A stretch of 64,000 nucleotides of DNA from JACMNW01 sp031402355. Lineage in GTDB: Bacteria > Pseudomonadota > Alphaproteobacteria > Rhodobacterales > Rhodobacteraceae. Both the position numbers and the translations under genes were made by a program. The DNA is taken from assembly GCA_031402355.1 (NCBI GenBank), contig JANNSG010000085.1:6665-70664 (forward strand), in the 5' to 3' direction. Of the stretch, positions 41,583 through 50,768 are shown piece by piece. Numbering within the stretch: the stretch's first letter is position 1; each line of letters starts with the position of its first letter. The notes under the pieces were generated by a model. The model ran no database searches and had not been told where the DNA came from. It saw nothing but the letters and a program-made list of their open reading frames with translations.

Positions 41583-42722
41583 ATGCCGCTTGATCACCCT
41601 CTGAATTCACTAGGCTTGCGCAAGCCACCGCAAGACACGCGGGTTGTGGTGGCAATGTCGGGTGGGGTCGACAGCTCTGTCGTGGCGGCCCAACTGGCAT
41701 CCGAAGGCTATGATGTGGTGGGCGTCACCTTGCAGCTCTATGATCATGGCGCTGCACTGGCAAAAAAGGGGGCCTGCTGTGCGGGCCGCGATATCCACGA
41801 TGCGCGCCGCGTGGCCGAAACCATGGGGTTTGCACATTACGTGCTGGATTACGAAAACACATTCCGCGATGCCGTGATCGAAGAGTTCGCAGATGCCTAT
41901 CTGGCAGGGGCAACACCGGTGCCGTGTATTCGCTGCAACGAAAGGGTCAAGTTCAAAGACCTGATGGCCACGGCACGCGATCTTGACGCCGATTGCATGG
42001 CCACCGGGCACTACATCCAGCGCAAGATGGGCGCACGCGGGGCGGAACTGCATTGTGCCGCAGATGCCACGCGCGACCAAAGCTATTTTCTGTTCTCGAC
42101 CACGGCAGAACAATTGGACTATTTGCGGTTTCCGCTGGGCCATCTGCAATCAAAGGCGGAAACCCGGGCGCTGGCTGTCCGATTTGGCCTGCCCGTCGCA
42201 GACAAGCCCGACAGCCAGGATATCTGCTTTGTGCCTAACGGCAATTATGCCGCCGTTATCGAAAAACTGCGCCCCGGTGCGGCAGAACCCGGTGACATCG
42301 TTGACATGGCCGGGAGGGTCGTCGGGCGGCACAACGGCATCATCCATTACACCATCGGTCAACGCCGCGGCCTTGGCATCGGCGGCTTGGGCGAACCTGT
42401 CTATGTGGTGGCGCTGGATCCGGTGTTGCGCCGCGTCATCGTGGGCCCACGCGAGGCGCTGTCGACGCGCCGAGTGGCGCTGCGCGAGATCAACTGGTTG
42501 GGGGATAACGCATTTGACAGCCGCGCGGAATGGACCCTGTCGGTGAAAATACGCTCGACCCGCCCACCGCGCGCCGCTGTGCTGCGCCCGATCTCGGCGA
42601 CCGAGGCAGAGATTGAACTGCTGTCGCCCGAGGACGGTGTGTCGCCGGGGCAGGCTTGCGTATTTTACGGCGATGACAGCACGCGTGTTCTGGGTGGCGG
42701 CTGGATCTGGAAAGGCCGCTGA
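41583..42722 (+). CDS. mnmA: tRNA-uridine 2-sulfurtransferase
   Basis: MnmA puts the 2-thio group on wobble uridine 34 of tRNA-Lys, -Glu and -Gln. The 379-residue protein has the PP-loop SGGVDSS (26-32), the catalytic cysteine in PCIRCNERVKF (C118) and the second, persulfide-carrying cysteine in SQDICF (C215). A C-terminal beta-barrel follows (IHYTIGQRRGLGIGG onward). It is convergent with lpxB, with an inverted repeat between them. Confidence 0.96.
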   Translation: MPLDHPLNSLGLRKPPQDTRVVVAMSGGVDSSVVAAQLASEGYDVVGVTLQLYDHGAALAKKGACCAGRDIHDARRVAETMGFAHYVLDYENTFRDAVIEEFADAYLAGATPVPCIRCNERVKFKDLMATARDLDADCMATGHYIQRKMGARGAELHCAADATRDQSYFLFSTTAEQLDYLRFPLGHLQSKAETRALAVRFGLPVADKPDSQDICFVPNGNYAAVIEKLRPGAAEPGDIVDMAGRVVGRHNGIIHYTIGQRRGLGIGGLGEPVYVVALDPVLRRVIVGPREALSTRRVALREINWLGDNAFDSRAEWTLSVKIRSTRPPRAAVLRPISATEAEIELLSPEDGVSPGQACVFYGDDSTRVLGGGWIWKGR

Positions 42723-42727
42723 GCGGG

Positions 42728-42800
42728 TTTCCTATTCGCAAAAATACTCAAACCGCACATGGGTCTGACGCAGTATTTGAGTATTTGTTCGAAAAGGAAA
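42728..42800. repeat. Long inverted repeat between mnmA and lpxB (variant of the dispersed repeat)
   Basis: Arms 42728-42752 and 42776-42800 match at 22 of 25 positions when one is inverted (shared core TTTGAGTATTT... and AGGAAA), with a 23-base spacer. It lies between two convergent stops and ends 3 bases before lpxB. The GAGTATTT core resembles the GATATTT core of copies A-E. A bidirectional terminator is the simplest role. Confidence 0.65.
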
Positions 42801-42803
42801 TCG

Positions 42804-43943
42804 TCAAAGCACCGCAAGTACAGACCGCGCCGCGCGCAGGCCGGGGGCCTCGTCCCCCTGCCCCAGCAGTGTCAATGTCTGGCGCATGGCAAGGATCTGC
42901 TCGTGGTCATTGTGCAAAAGATACATCACTGCCGGGGTGATCAGATCGGCCCGGCAGCGTTCACCCAAGAATTCCGGGACGGTTCGGGTCTGGGTGACTA
43001 GATTGACCAGCGTCACGGAGTCAATCAACGCCATTTTGCGCATCAACCAAAAGGTGAGGCGGTTCATATCATAGGCGATGACCATCGGGCAGCCCTGTGC
43101 CGCGAGTTCAAGCGACACCGTGCCAGAGGCTGCAAGCGCCACATCGGCGGCAGTGAATGCGGCTGCGCGCAGGTCCGGGTCGGGGGAGTGCAGGTAAACC
43201 GGAGCGCCGGGCCAGTCTTTCGTCAGTTTTCTGACCAGGCCGGACCGGCTTTGCAGGGTCTGGATCAGGATCCGCGCTGACGGAACCTGTGCGATGATCT
43301 GTGCCGCAACCGATCCAAAGTGCGGCGCAAGGCGGTTTATCTCACCCTTGCGCGACCCGGGCAGCATCAGGACAAGCGGCACATCAGCTGCAATCCCATG
43401 GGTTGTACGAAAATTGGCCCCCTGTTCAGGATTGGCCACCGGTTCCGATACGACCGGGTGGCCGACAAAATCGCAGCTCATCCCGGCAGCCGTCATATAG
43501 GGCGGCTCAAACGGAAGCAGCGCCATGACATGATCTATCACCAAGGCCATCTTGGCCGCGCGGCCGGGGCGCCAGGCCCAGACCGAAGGGGCCACGTAGT
43601 GGATGGTGCGCAATCGCGGTTGTGCCTGTTTGACGATGCGCGCCACACGCAAACAGAAATCCGGGCTGTCGATGGTGATCAAGGCGGCGGGGGCGGCGGC
43701 AAGGGTGGCGGCCGCCGCCTCGGCGATCCGGCGTTTCAGGGCGCGGTACTTCGGCAGCACTTCGGCGATGCCCATCACCGACAATTCATCCATCGGGAAC
43801 AGGCTGGTCAGGCCTTCGTCTTGCATCAGCGGACCGCCGATGCCCGCAAATTCGACATCGGGACGCAAGCTTTTCAACCCCGCCATAAGGGCGGCCCCCA
43901 GCCGATCGCCCGATGGCTCACCCGCGATGAGAAACAGCTTCAT
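42804..43943 (-). CDS. lpxB: Lipid-A-disaccharide synthase
   Basis: LpxB joins UDP-2,3-diacylglucosamine to lipid X (2,3-diacylglucosamine-1-phosphate), forming the lipid A disaccharide at the inner membrane. The 379-residue protein starts MKLFLIAGEPSGDRLG and has SVMGIAEVLPKY, YVAPSVWAWRPGR, VGHPV, LPGSRKGEI and SGTVSLELA, all standard. The ATG at 43943 overlaps the lpxI stop (ATGA). It is the last gene of the long envelope operon. Confidence 0.96.
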   Translation of the reverse strand: MKLFLIAGEPSGDRLGAALMAGLKSLRPDVEFAGIGGPLMQDEGLTSLFPMDELSVMGIAEVLPKYRALKRRIAEAAAATLAAAPAALITIDSPDFCLRVARIVKQAQPRLRTIHYVAPSVWAWRPGRAAKMALVIDHVMALLPFEPPYMTAAGMSCDFVGHPVVSEPVANPEQGANFRTTHGIAADVPLVLMLPGSRKGEINRLAPHFGSVAAQIIAQVPSARILIQTLQSRSGLVRKLTKDWPGAPVYLHSPDPDLRAAAFTAADVALAASGTVSLELAAQGCPMVIAYDMNRLTFWLMRKMALIDSVTLVNLVTQTRTVPEFLGERCRADLITPAVMYLLHNDHEQILAMRQTLTLLGQGDEAPGLRAARSVLAVL

Positions 43944-44752
43944 GGGTCTCGCGCCCAAAGAAACAGCCCGGCGGCCTGCGCCGATGCCACCATTTCGGGC
44001 AGATCGAGGCAGATAACGCCGCCCGCCTGCCAAGCGATACCCGCAAGCCCCGATGCTGCCGCCTGTCCGACGGTCTGCACGCCCAGCGTTGGCAGGTCGA
44101 TGCGCAGGTCCTGCCCCGGTTTTGGCGCCTTGTAGAACACGCCTTTGCCGCGCGATGGATCGGGGCGCAGCACTGCGGGCAGCAGCGCTACCCCTGCCAG
44201 CATTGCGGCACTTCCGGCCAGAACCTCAACCGCAAGGCATTGGCCTTGTTGCACCACCGCGCCCTGCCCGACATCGACCTGGCCCAGGGCGGCCGCGATC
44301 GACGCGGCCCGGGTGACGTCTTTTTCATCAATCAGCGCTATCCTGCCTGTCAGCACCCCGGCACCGGGCACCAGCGCCGGGGCAATGTCGCCAACCCCTG
44401 CGACCGCCAGACCGGCCTCTTCAAAAATGCAGATGACGGCCCGGAGGGTGGCATCATCGCCGCCCTGAAACGCCGCCATCAAGCGTGGCAGGATCTGGGC
44501 CGATTGCGGATCCATTAGCGCAGGATCAAGTTTCGGGCGTTGAACCGCCCCGGCAAACACCACCCTGCTGACATCCTGATCACGCAACCAGCCCAGAAAA
44601 ATCGCCAGACGTTCGATGCGAAACACCTGGTCCACTGCAATGCCTTCGGGGCCAAAGCCGTCAAGGGCACAGACCAGTGGCGCCTGATCCAATGCGCCGA
44701 TCAGCACTTTGGGCAAACCGCCGCGCCCGGCAATAAGGGCAGTGCGGGTCAT
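43940..44752 (-). CDS. lpxI: UDP-2,3-diacylglucosamine pyrophosphatase LpxI
   Basis: LpxI hydrolyses UDP-2,3-diacylglucosamine to lipid X and UMP, replacing LpxH in alphaproteobacteria. The 270-residue protein (former DUF1009) starts RTALIAGRGGLPKVL and carries the catalytic-region FAGAVQRPKL, IGTxxxR-like VLTGRIALI, and C-terminal SRGKGVFYKAPKPGQDLRIDLP. It sits between lpxA and lpxB with 4-base overlaps on both sides, fixing its place in lipid A synthesis. Confidence 0.95.
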   Translation of the reverse strand: MTRTALIAGRGGLPKVLIGALDQAPLVCALDGFGPEGIAVDQVFRIERLAIFLGWLRDQDVSRVVFAGAVQRPKLDPALMDPQSAQILPRLMAAFQGGDDATLRAVICIFEEAGLAVAGVGDIAPALVPGAGVLTGRIALIDEKDVTRAASIAAALGQVDVGQGAVVQQGQCLAVEVLAGSAAMLAGVALLPAVLRPDPSRGKGVFYKAPKPGQDLRIDLPTLGVQTVGQAAASGLAGIAWQAGGVICLDLPEMVASAQAAGLFLWARDP

Positions 44753-45546
44753 TTCGGGGTCAGAAACGAGCGGTCAGACGATGCAAGAATGAAATCCGTC
44801 ATCTCTTTAACATAAGCGCTGTCAGTTTCTTCGGCCAGACGACGGGCGCGGTCCAGAAAGGTGCCCTCGCCCTGTGCCAGCATCTGATAGGCGGCGCGCA
44901 TCGCGGTAATATCGGTGCGTTCAACGCCGCGACGTTTCAATCCGACAAGGTTCAGGCCGTCGAGTTCGCCGCGTGGTCCCTGCACCAGACCAAAGGGCAC
45001 CACATCATTGGTGACCATGGTAACGGCACCAATGATTGCCCCGCGCCCGATGCGGACAAATTGATGAACCCCCGAAAGCCCGCCGATGATCACATCGTCC
45101 CCAATCGCGCAATGCCCGGCAATGGCGACCTGATTGGCAAGGATCACCCGGTCGCCAAGGCTGGCGTCATGGCCGACATGGGCGCCGGTCATCAACAGGC
45201 AATCATCGCCGACCCGGGTGACACCACCGCCGCCAGCAGTGCCGGTATTCAGCGTCGCCCCTTCACGGATGCGGCAGCGCGCGCCAACGATCAACCGGGT
45301 ACGTTCGCCCTTGAATTTCAGGTCTTGTGGAATTTCGCCCACCGTAGCGAACGGGAAAATCACCGTGTCTGCGCCGACCTCGGTCCAACCGGTCACGACG
45401 GCATGGCTTTTCACGATCACGCCCTCGCCCAGAGTGACCTCAGGCCCGATCAACGAGAATGGTCCTATCTCGACCCCGGCCGCAATGATTGCGCCGGGTT
45501 CGACATGCGCTGTTGGATGAACGCGCGCTTGCTTTGAAACAGTCAT
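44749..45546 (-). CDS. lpxA: UDP-N-acetylglucosamine acyltransferase
   Basis: LpxA adds a 3-hydroxyacyl chain from acyl-carrier protein to UDP-GlcNAc, the first step of lipid A synthesis. The 265-residue protein is a left-handed beta-helix of hexapeptide repeats (IHPTA-like VHPTAHVEPGAII onward), with the catalytic His in LLMTGAHVGHDASLGD, followed by a helical C-terminus (AMRAAYQMLAQGEGTF). The ATG at 45546 is 5 bases after the fabZ stop. Confidence 0.96.
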   Translation of the reverse strand: MTVSKQARVHPTAHVEPGAIIAAGVEIGPFSLIGPEVTLGEGVIVKSHAVVTGWTEVGADTVIFPFATVGEIPQDLKFKGERTRLIVGARCRIREGATLNTGTAGGGGVTRVGDDCLLMTGAHVGHDASLGDRVILANQVAIAGHCAIGDDVIIGGLSGVHQFVRIGRGAIIGAVTMVTNDVVPFGLVQGPRGELDGLNLVGLKRRGVERTDITAMRAAYQMLAQGEGTFLDRARRLAEETDSAYVKEMTDFILASSDRSFLTPK

Positions 45547-45551
45547 GCCCC

Positions 45552-46031
45552 CTATGCCTTTGACAGATCGAACATGGCGGAAAACGTGGCTTCGCAAGCA
45601 AGATCCTTGCCGACCATCGCGCGGCCATCGAATTTCCAGACCCGGCCGCCGCCACGAAGGGCCGTCACATGCAATTCCAGCACGTCGCCCGGCACCACTT
45701 TGCGGCGGAACTTCACCCCGTCCACGCCCATGAAGAATACCTTGGCCCCCTTGTCGACCAGCCCCATCGACAGCCCGACAAGAATTCCCGACGTCTGCGC
45801 CATCGCCTCAATGATCATCACGCCGGGGAAAATCGGCATACCGGGAAAATGCCCCTGAAACTGTGGCTCATTGAAAGTGACGTTCTTGATGCCAACGCAA
45901 GACTTATGCGCTACGACATCGCGCACCTTGTCGATCAGCAAGAACGGGTAGCGATGCGGAATGATGCGCTGGATCAGATCCAGATCAGCCTCGATTACAG
46001 CGGGGCTATCGGGGGCGTTCTGTTCGGACAT
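45552..46031 (-). CDS. fabZ: 3-hydroxyacyl-[acyl-carrier-protein] dehydratase FabZ
   Basis: FabZ dehydrates 3-hydroxyacyl-ACP in fatty acid elongation and competes with LpxA for the hydroxyacyl substrate. The 159-residue hot-dog-fold protein has IPHRYPFLLIDKV (24-36) and the catalytic His/Glu segment GHFPGMPIFPGVMIIEAMAQ (60-79). It lies just upstream of lpxA. lpxD, which often sits between skp and fabZ in other bacteria, is missing here. Confidence 0.97.
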   Translation of the reverse strand: MSEQNAPDSPAVIEADLDLIQRIIPHRYPFLLIDKVRDVVAHKSCVGIKNVTFNEPQFQGHFPGMPIFPGVMIIEAMAQTSGILVGLSMGLVDKGAKVFFMGVDGVKFRRKVVPGDVLELHVTALRGGGRVWKFDGRAMVGKDLACEATFSAMFDLSKA

Positions 46032-46144
46032 GTCGTCTCCTGAACATGGTTCGGATGCGAATTCGCAACTGTCCCCGTGCTAACAACTTGGGTCTGATCC
46101 GGCAAGAGACGGCTGCATCATTCAGATAAGGCGCGCCAATCGTG

Positions 46145-46729
46145 CTACGGTGCCGGGTCGGGGCCTTCGGTGGGTTGTGGCTGAGGTATGGTCTGCAAAC
46201 TATCGCCAAGAACGCTGTCGATGCGGGCAATGGCAAGATCCGTCACATCCAGCCGTTCAAACGACAGAAAGACGGTTTTCTTGTCCAGAATGACCAAAGC
46301 GCCCATTTCCCCCATCATTTCGCCGAGGATCGGGCCGATGGCCGCCAGAAACCTTTTCTGGTCTTCATCGCGCGTGGTGGTCAGACTGCGTGATTTGGCC
46401 AGACGTGCCGCACGAATTTCTTCTGCTTTGGCATCAAAGGCATCTGCAAGCTTGCGAAAATCCTCAATCGGCAGACTTGGCCGGCGATCCGTCAGGCTTT
46501 TCTCTTCTGCCTCCAGCGCCACTTCGAGTTTCTTGTTCTCGGCAAGAAACTCGGCTTGTTCGCGCTCAAATCTCGCCAGAGCAGACTTGCCAAAGCGCGA
46601 CTCGGCAAACAGTCGTTCAGGCTCAATCGTCAGCACCGGGCTTTGTGTGGCAGCCTCTTGCGCCATACCAGCCGATGTCAGGGCGGCAAGGGCAAATGCC
46701 AGACCAAATGCGATCCCCCGCCAGACCAT
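46145..46729 (-). CDS. skp: OmpH/Skp-family periplasmic chaperone
   Basis: Skp binds unfolded outer-membrane proteins in the periplasm and delivers them to the BAM complex. The 194-residue protein has a signal peptide (1-23, ending GMAQ) and a long charged coiled coil (ALARFEREQAEFLAENKKLEVALEAEEKSL and onward), typical of the tentacle arms. The C-terminus is Pro-rich (PQPQPTEGPDPAP). Its ATG overlaps the bamA stop by one base. A 113-base gap separates it from fabZ. Confidence 0.9.
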   Translation of the reverse strand: MVWRGIAFGLAFALAALTSAGMAQEAATQSPVLTIEPERLFAESRFGKSALARFEREQAEFLAENKKLEVALEAEEKSLTDRRPSLPIEDFRKLADAFDAKAEEIRAARLAKSRSLTTTRDEDQKRFLAAIGPILGEMMGEMGALVILDKKTVFLSFERLDVTDLAIARIDSVLGDSLQTIPQPQPTEGPDPAP

Positions 46730-49077
46730 CAGAACTTTGTCGAGATCGTCAGATCAAAGCTTTGTTCTTCGTCATAGTCTTCCTTGGCCAAGGCCTTGGA
46801 AAAGTTGAACCGCAATGGCCCGATCGGCGTTGTCCACAAGATCGACAGTCCGATTGCCGAACGCAGGCGGAAGGAATCATCAACCGGGCCGCCAGTTCCG
46901 ACTGTGTCATCCAGCGACCAGACCGAGCCCACATCCAGAAATGCGCCACCGGTGATGCCATATTCCTCTGGCAGACCAAGGGGGAAGTCTGCTTCAAACC
47001 GGGCGGTGACAAAGGCGTTGCCGCCAAGCGCATCACTGTTGGCCGAAGTCAGATCGCGCGGGCCGATACCGTTTGGTTCAAAGCCGCGCAACTTGCCGCT
47101 GGCAAAGAACCGTTCGGTGACCCGGCTGTTATACCCGGACAGCGTGCTGACCACGCCGCCTTCGAAAATCGCGCGGATGGTGACTTCTTCCTTTAGAACC
47201 TTGGTTTCTGCCAGCGCAAAGAGATTGGTCTGGATGTATTTCGTATCCCCGCCGACACCGGCAAAATCCTGGCTGAAGCGCAGCAGGACGCCGCCATTCG
47301 GGTTCAGCCCATTGCTGCGGGTATCATAGCTGTAGCTGTAGCCCAAGCTGCTGGTCAACAGATTGCCCAAGGCCGCTTCACGCACCAGAATATCGGAACT
47401 GCCAACGGCGACGCCGGTGATCTCATCGTCGGAAATGCGGTAGCGCAGTTCAAGTTTGCCGTTTTCGCTGACAGGAAATTCAAGCCCCGTGGTCAGGCCG
47501 ATGTTCTGCGTATCATATTCGGCATCTTGCTGGTCGGTCGTCCGGTAGTAGCCGCCGAACTTGAACCGCAGATCCCGGCCAAGGAAAGCGGGTTCTGCGA
47601 ATGAAAAGCTGATATCGCGGTTGTCGGTGCCGTTCGACACGTTTGCCGCCAGCGATTGCCCGCGCCCCAGAAAGTTGCTTTCCGAAAAGCCAAGGTTCAG
47701 GGCGACACCCGATTGCGCGCCATAGCTTGCCCCGAACGACAGCTTGCCGGTGGGTTGTTCTTCAACATTGACATCGACGATGACCTGGTCACTTTGGCTG
47801 CCAGGCTGCGCATCGACCTCGGCATCGACAAAATAGCCAAGTGCCCGGATGCGTTCGGCCGCCTGACGCACTTCGCGCGGATTGAAGGGGTCGCCTTCAA
47901 CTGTGCGGAACTGCCGCCGGACAACCTGGTCAAGCGTGGTGTTGTTGCCCTGTACATCAATTCTTTCGACGAAAATCCGCTCGCCGCGCGACAGTTCAAA
48001 GACGACATCCAGCGTCTGATCGCGGTCATTGCGGGTGATCTTCGGTTCTATACGCAAGAAATTGATGCCTTTGCGCAGAGCCAGATTTTCCATCCGCGCC
48101 AAGCTGCTTTCGATCAAGGCCGGCGAATAGGTCGTCCCTGAGCGCAACTTGAGCACGGCATCGAATTCGGCCGCATCAATACCCTCAAGGGTAGAAACCG
48201 TAGTCACTTCGCCAACGTTGAAGCTTTGACCTTCACGAATATTGAAGGTCACGAAATAACCGTCGCGTTCACGCGACACTTCGGACGAGGCATCCAGAAC
48301 CTGAAAATCGACATAGCCGCGCGACAGATAAAAATCGCGCAAGAGCTGTTTGTCGATATCGACCCGTTCGGCAATGAAGGTATCCTTCTGGATCAACTGG
48401 CGCAGAAAACCAGCTTGCTTGGTTTCCAGAATCTGGCGCAACCGCCGATCCGAGAAGGCGCGGTTCCCGACAAAGGAAAGTCTTTCGATCTCGACCACTT
48501 TACCTTCGGTGATCTCGAACACCAGATCGACGCGGTTATCGTCGCGCCGGATGATGCGCGGATCGACCGTTGCTGCGGTGCGGCCCTTGACCCGGTAGGC
48601 TTCGGCGATGGCTGCGGCATCTGCCTCGGCTGCGGCAGGCGAATAGACGCGGCGGGATTTCGATGTGGCCAGAACGGACAGCTCTTCATCCTTCAGGCGC
48701 CTGTTGCCTTCAAAGCTGATGACGTTGACGATCGGATATTCCTTGACGGTGATCAGCAATGTACCGCCACGCGGGCTGAGATCGACAGTTTCGAACAGGC
48801 CAGAGTTGACGATCCGCTGATAGGCGTCGTTCAGGCCTGCCGCAGAGACCGTCTCACCCCGGGCGATTCCCGCGTAAGAGACGATTGTCGCCACATCGAC
48901 GCGGTCATTGCCTTCGACCGAAACGCTGGAAAAACTGTAGCTCTGGGCCTGGGCCGAGGTGAGGAACGGCGCAGAAGTGGCTGCCAGTCCAAGGAAAACA
49001 GCGACGGCTGTTTGCCGCAACACGCGCCTGCCACCGGATTTGCGCGCGTCAATTGCGCCCATCACTTTTACCATCAT
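46729..49077 (-). CDS. bamA: Outer membrane protein assembly factor BamA
   Basis: BamA is the central outer-membrane protein that folds and inserts beta-barrels. The 782-residue precursor has a signal sequence ending SAQAQ, five POTRA domains (starting YSFSSVSVEGNDRVD) and a 16-strand barrel with the RGF motif (KLRGFEPNGIGPRD) and terminal Phe. The start is ATG 49077 or 49074, both just after GGGGCGGG; a GTG at 49089 is less likely. It overlaps skp. Confidence 0.97.
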   Translation of the reverse strand: MMVKVMGAIDARKSGGRRVLRQTAVAVFLGLAATSAPFLTSAQAQSYSFSSVSVEGNDRVDVATIVSYAGIARGETVSAAGLNDAYQRIVNSGLFETVDLSPRGGTLLITVKEYPIVNVISFEGNRRLKDEELSVLATSKSRRVYSPAAAEADAAAIAEAYRVKGRTAATVDPRIIRRDDNRVDLVFEITEGKVVEIERLSFVGNRAFSDRRLRQILETKQAGFLRQLIQKDTFIAERVDIDKQLLRDFYLSRGYVDFQVLDASSEVSRERDGYFVTFNIREGQSFNVGEVTTVSTLEGIDAAEFDAVLKLRSGTTYSPALIESSLARMENLALRKGINFLRIEPKITRNDRDQTLDVVFELSRGERIFVERIDVQGNNTTLDQVVRRQFRTVEGDPFNPREVRQAAERIRALGYFVDAEVDAQPGSQSDQVIVDVNVEEQPTGKLSFGASYGAQSGVALNLGFSESNFLGRGQSLAANVSNGTDNRDISFSFAEPAFLGRDLRFKFGGYYRTTDQQDAEYDTQNIGLTTGLEFPVSENGKLELRYRISDDEITGVAVGSSDILVREAALGNLLTSSLGYSYSYDTRSNGLNPNGGVLLRFSQDFAGVGGDTKYIQTNLFALAETKVLKEEVTIRAIFEGGVVSTLSGYNSRVTERFFASGKLRGFEPNGIGPRDLTSANSDALGGNAFVTARFEADFPLGLPEEYGITGGAFLDVGSVWSLDDTVGTGGPVDDSFRLRSAIGLSILWTTPIGPLRFNFSKALAKEDYDEEQSFDLTISTKF

Positions 49078-49197
49078 CCCGCCCCGCAATATCTTACTTG
49101 ATATACCTGACTAACGGGAATGCAGGGGCTTGTCAAAAGGCAGTGATGGTTTTTTCTGGGGACAAAAACCGCAACATCTTGTGCGTGTCAGTGAGCG

Positions 49198-49335
49198 TCA
49201 GGGCTGGATGATTGCCGACCCCAGAAACGCCCCGGCCAGCAATCCGACAGTGATCGTGCCAAGGAAAAACAACCGGTCCCAGTTCAGACCAACAATCAAG
49301 GACAAGCCTTTGTAACCCTGAACAACGATTTGCAT
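49198..49335 (-). CDS. Small membrane protein between rseP and bamA (45 aa)
   Basis: A 45-residue frame, MQIVVQGYKGLSLIVGLNWD then RLFFLGTITVGLLAGAFLGS and AIIQP. A short amphipathic start with the aromatic stretch LNWDRLFF leads into one transmembrane segment (about 21-42) rich in Gly and Ala. GGGG lies about 7 bases before the ATG. It sits between rseP (92 bases upstream) and bamA (120 bases downstream) in a tight operon where other gaps are mostly under 10 bases. I do not recognise a named family; the conserved neighbourhood makes an envelope role plausible. Confidence 0.7.
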   Translation of the reverse strand: MQIVVQGYKGLSLIVGLNWDRLFFLGTITVGLLAGAFLGSAIIQP

Positions 49336-49427
49336 GATCTAACCCCGACTGACCGATTTAGGGCCAAAATGCACGTGGATTGTGGCAGCAGTTTGACCGA
49401 AAGACACCGGCCCGTCAGCAATCGGCG

Positions 49428-50765
49428 TCAGGGGCAGAAAAGATCATTGGTCAGGGCAAAAGCCATCAGACCCAGCAAGGCCGTCAACCCTATGCCCATC
49501 AGCAGCCGCAACGCCCGTTCCGGAGGTGGCCGGCCGGTCAGTGCTTCGAAGGCGTGAAAGACCAGATGCCCGCCATCCAGAACCGGAATCGGGAACAGAT
49601 TCAGCAGGCCCACCGACGTGGACAGCAAGGCAATCAGCAAAATGAAGCTTTCGATGCCCTGTCGCGCCGCGTCGCCAGAGACTTTGGCGATGCCGATCGG
49701 GCCGCTGACGTTGCAGCTTGACACCTGACCGGTAGCAATATGCCACAAGAAGGACAGGTTGGTGGTGCCGGCTTGCCAAGTGCGTTCGACTGCCAGAGAA
49801 GCGGCTTCGACAAGCCCCGGTGTGCGCAGTTCGGGCACAAACATCAGCCCGCCCGACAGGCCGATCAGCCAGCGGGTTTCAAACCCGCCTTCAGCTTTTG
49901 GAAGATCGCGTCGTTGCGGCGTCATGGTCACATCGAATGTCTTGCCCGCGCGCCATACGGTCAGGTCTACCGGCTTGCCGTCAGACGACACCACAAAGCT
50001 GCGCATCTGCTCAAAGGTCGAAACCGGCGTGCCGTTGACAGCAAGAATGACATCCGCGGCTTCAATCCCGGCCAGACTGGCGGCCCAGCGCGGCGTGACC
50101 CCGTCAACGATGGGGGGAAACGGATGCGGACCGGCGACAGTGATGTCCTGACCCGCCCGGCTGATGCGGTAATCAACCGTCGGCGTCGCCGGAAGAGTGC
50201 GTGTATTTTCGACAAGACTGTCGAAATCAGGCGTCAAAATTCCTGCGACAGAAAGGATCTGATCGCCGGGCAACAGGCTTTGCGCGTCAAATGGCATAGG
50301 TTTGGTTGCGCCGACAATTGGCAGCTTGGCAGCTACGCCAAAAGCCAGAAAAAGGCCAAAAAACACGACAATCGACAAGATGAAATTGAAGATCGGGCCG
50401 GCCGCAACTGTCGCCGAACGCGCCCAAAGCGGTGCCCCGTGCATGGTGCGACGACGCTCAGCTTCGGTCAGACGGGATAACTTTGCGCCATCCTTGCCAG
50501 ATGCGGCATCGGCATCCCCGAGGAATTTGACATATCCGCCAAGCGGTAATAGGGCGAATTGCCACCGCGTTCCGTGTTTGTCTTTGCGGGAATACAACAC
50601 CGGGCCAAACCCCAGGCTGAACACTTCGGCATGAATGCCCGACCACCTGCCTACGATGTAGTGACCGTATTCATGCACGGCCACAATGACGGACAACGCC
50701 AGTATGAACGCAAGCAACGTCCAGATCAAACCACCAAAAGCCGGAAGCAACCCAACAAGATCCAC
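49428..50765 (-). CDS. rseP: Site-2 intramembrane zinc protease RseP
   Basis: RseP cleaves transmembrane segments of anti-sigma factors and leftover signal peptides within the inner membrane. The 445-residue protein has HEYGH at 31-35 in the first helix, a PDZ region (about 200-290; GVTPRWAASLAGIEAADVILAVNG) and the third zinc ligand in NLFPIPVLDGGHL near the C-terminus. GTG start with AAGGGG 9 bases upstream, 3 bases after the dxr stop. The target anti-sigma factor is not in the window. Confidence 0.95.
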   Translation of the reverse strand: MDLVGLLPAFGGLIWTLLAFILALSVIVAVHEYGHYIVGRWSGIHAEVFSLGFGPVLYSRKDKHGTRWQFALLPLGGYVKFLGDADAASGKDGAKLSRLTEAERRRTMHGAPLWARSATVAAGPIFNFILSIVVFFGLFLAFGVAAKLPIVGATKPMPFDAQSLLPGDQILSVAGILTPDFDSLVENTRTLPATPTVDYRISRAGQDITVAGPHPFPPIVDGVTPRWAASLAGIEAADVILAVNGTPVSTFEQMRSFVVSSDGKPVDLTVWRAGKTFDVTMTPQRRDLPKAEGGFETRWLIGLSGGLMFVPELRTPGLVEAASLAVERTWQAGTTNLSFLWHIATGQVSSCNVSGPIGIAKVSGDAARQGIESFILLIALLSTSVGLLNLFPIPVLDGGHLVFHAFEALTGRPPPERALRLLMGIGLTALLGLMAFALTNDLFCP

Positions 50766-50768
50766 GCT

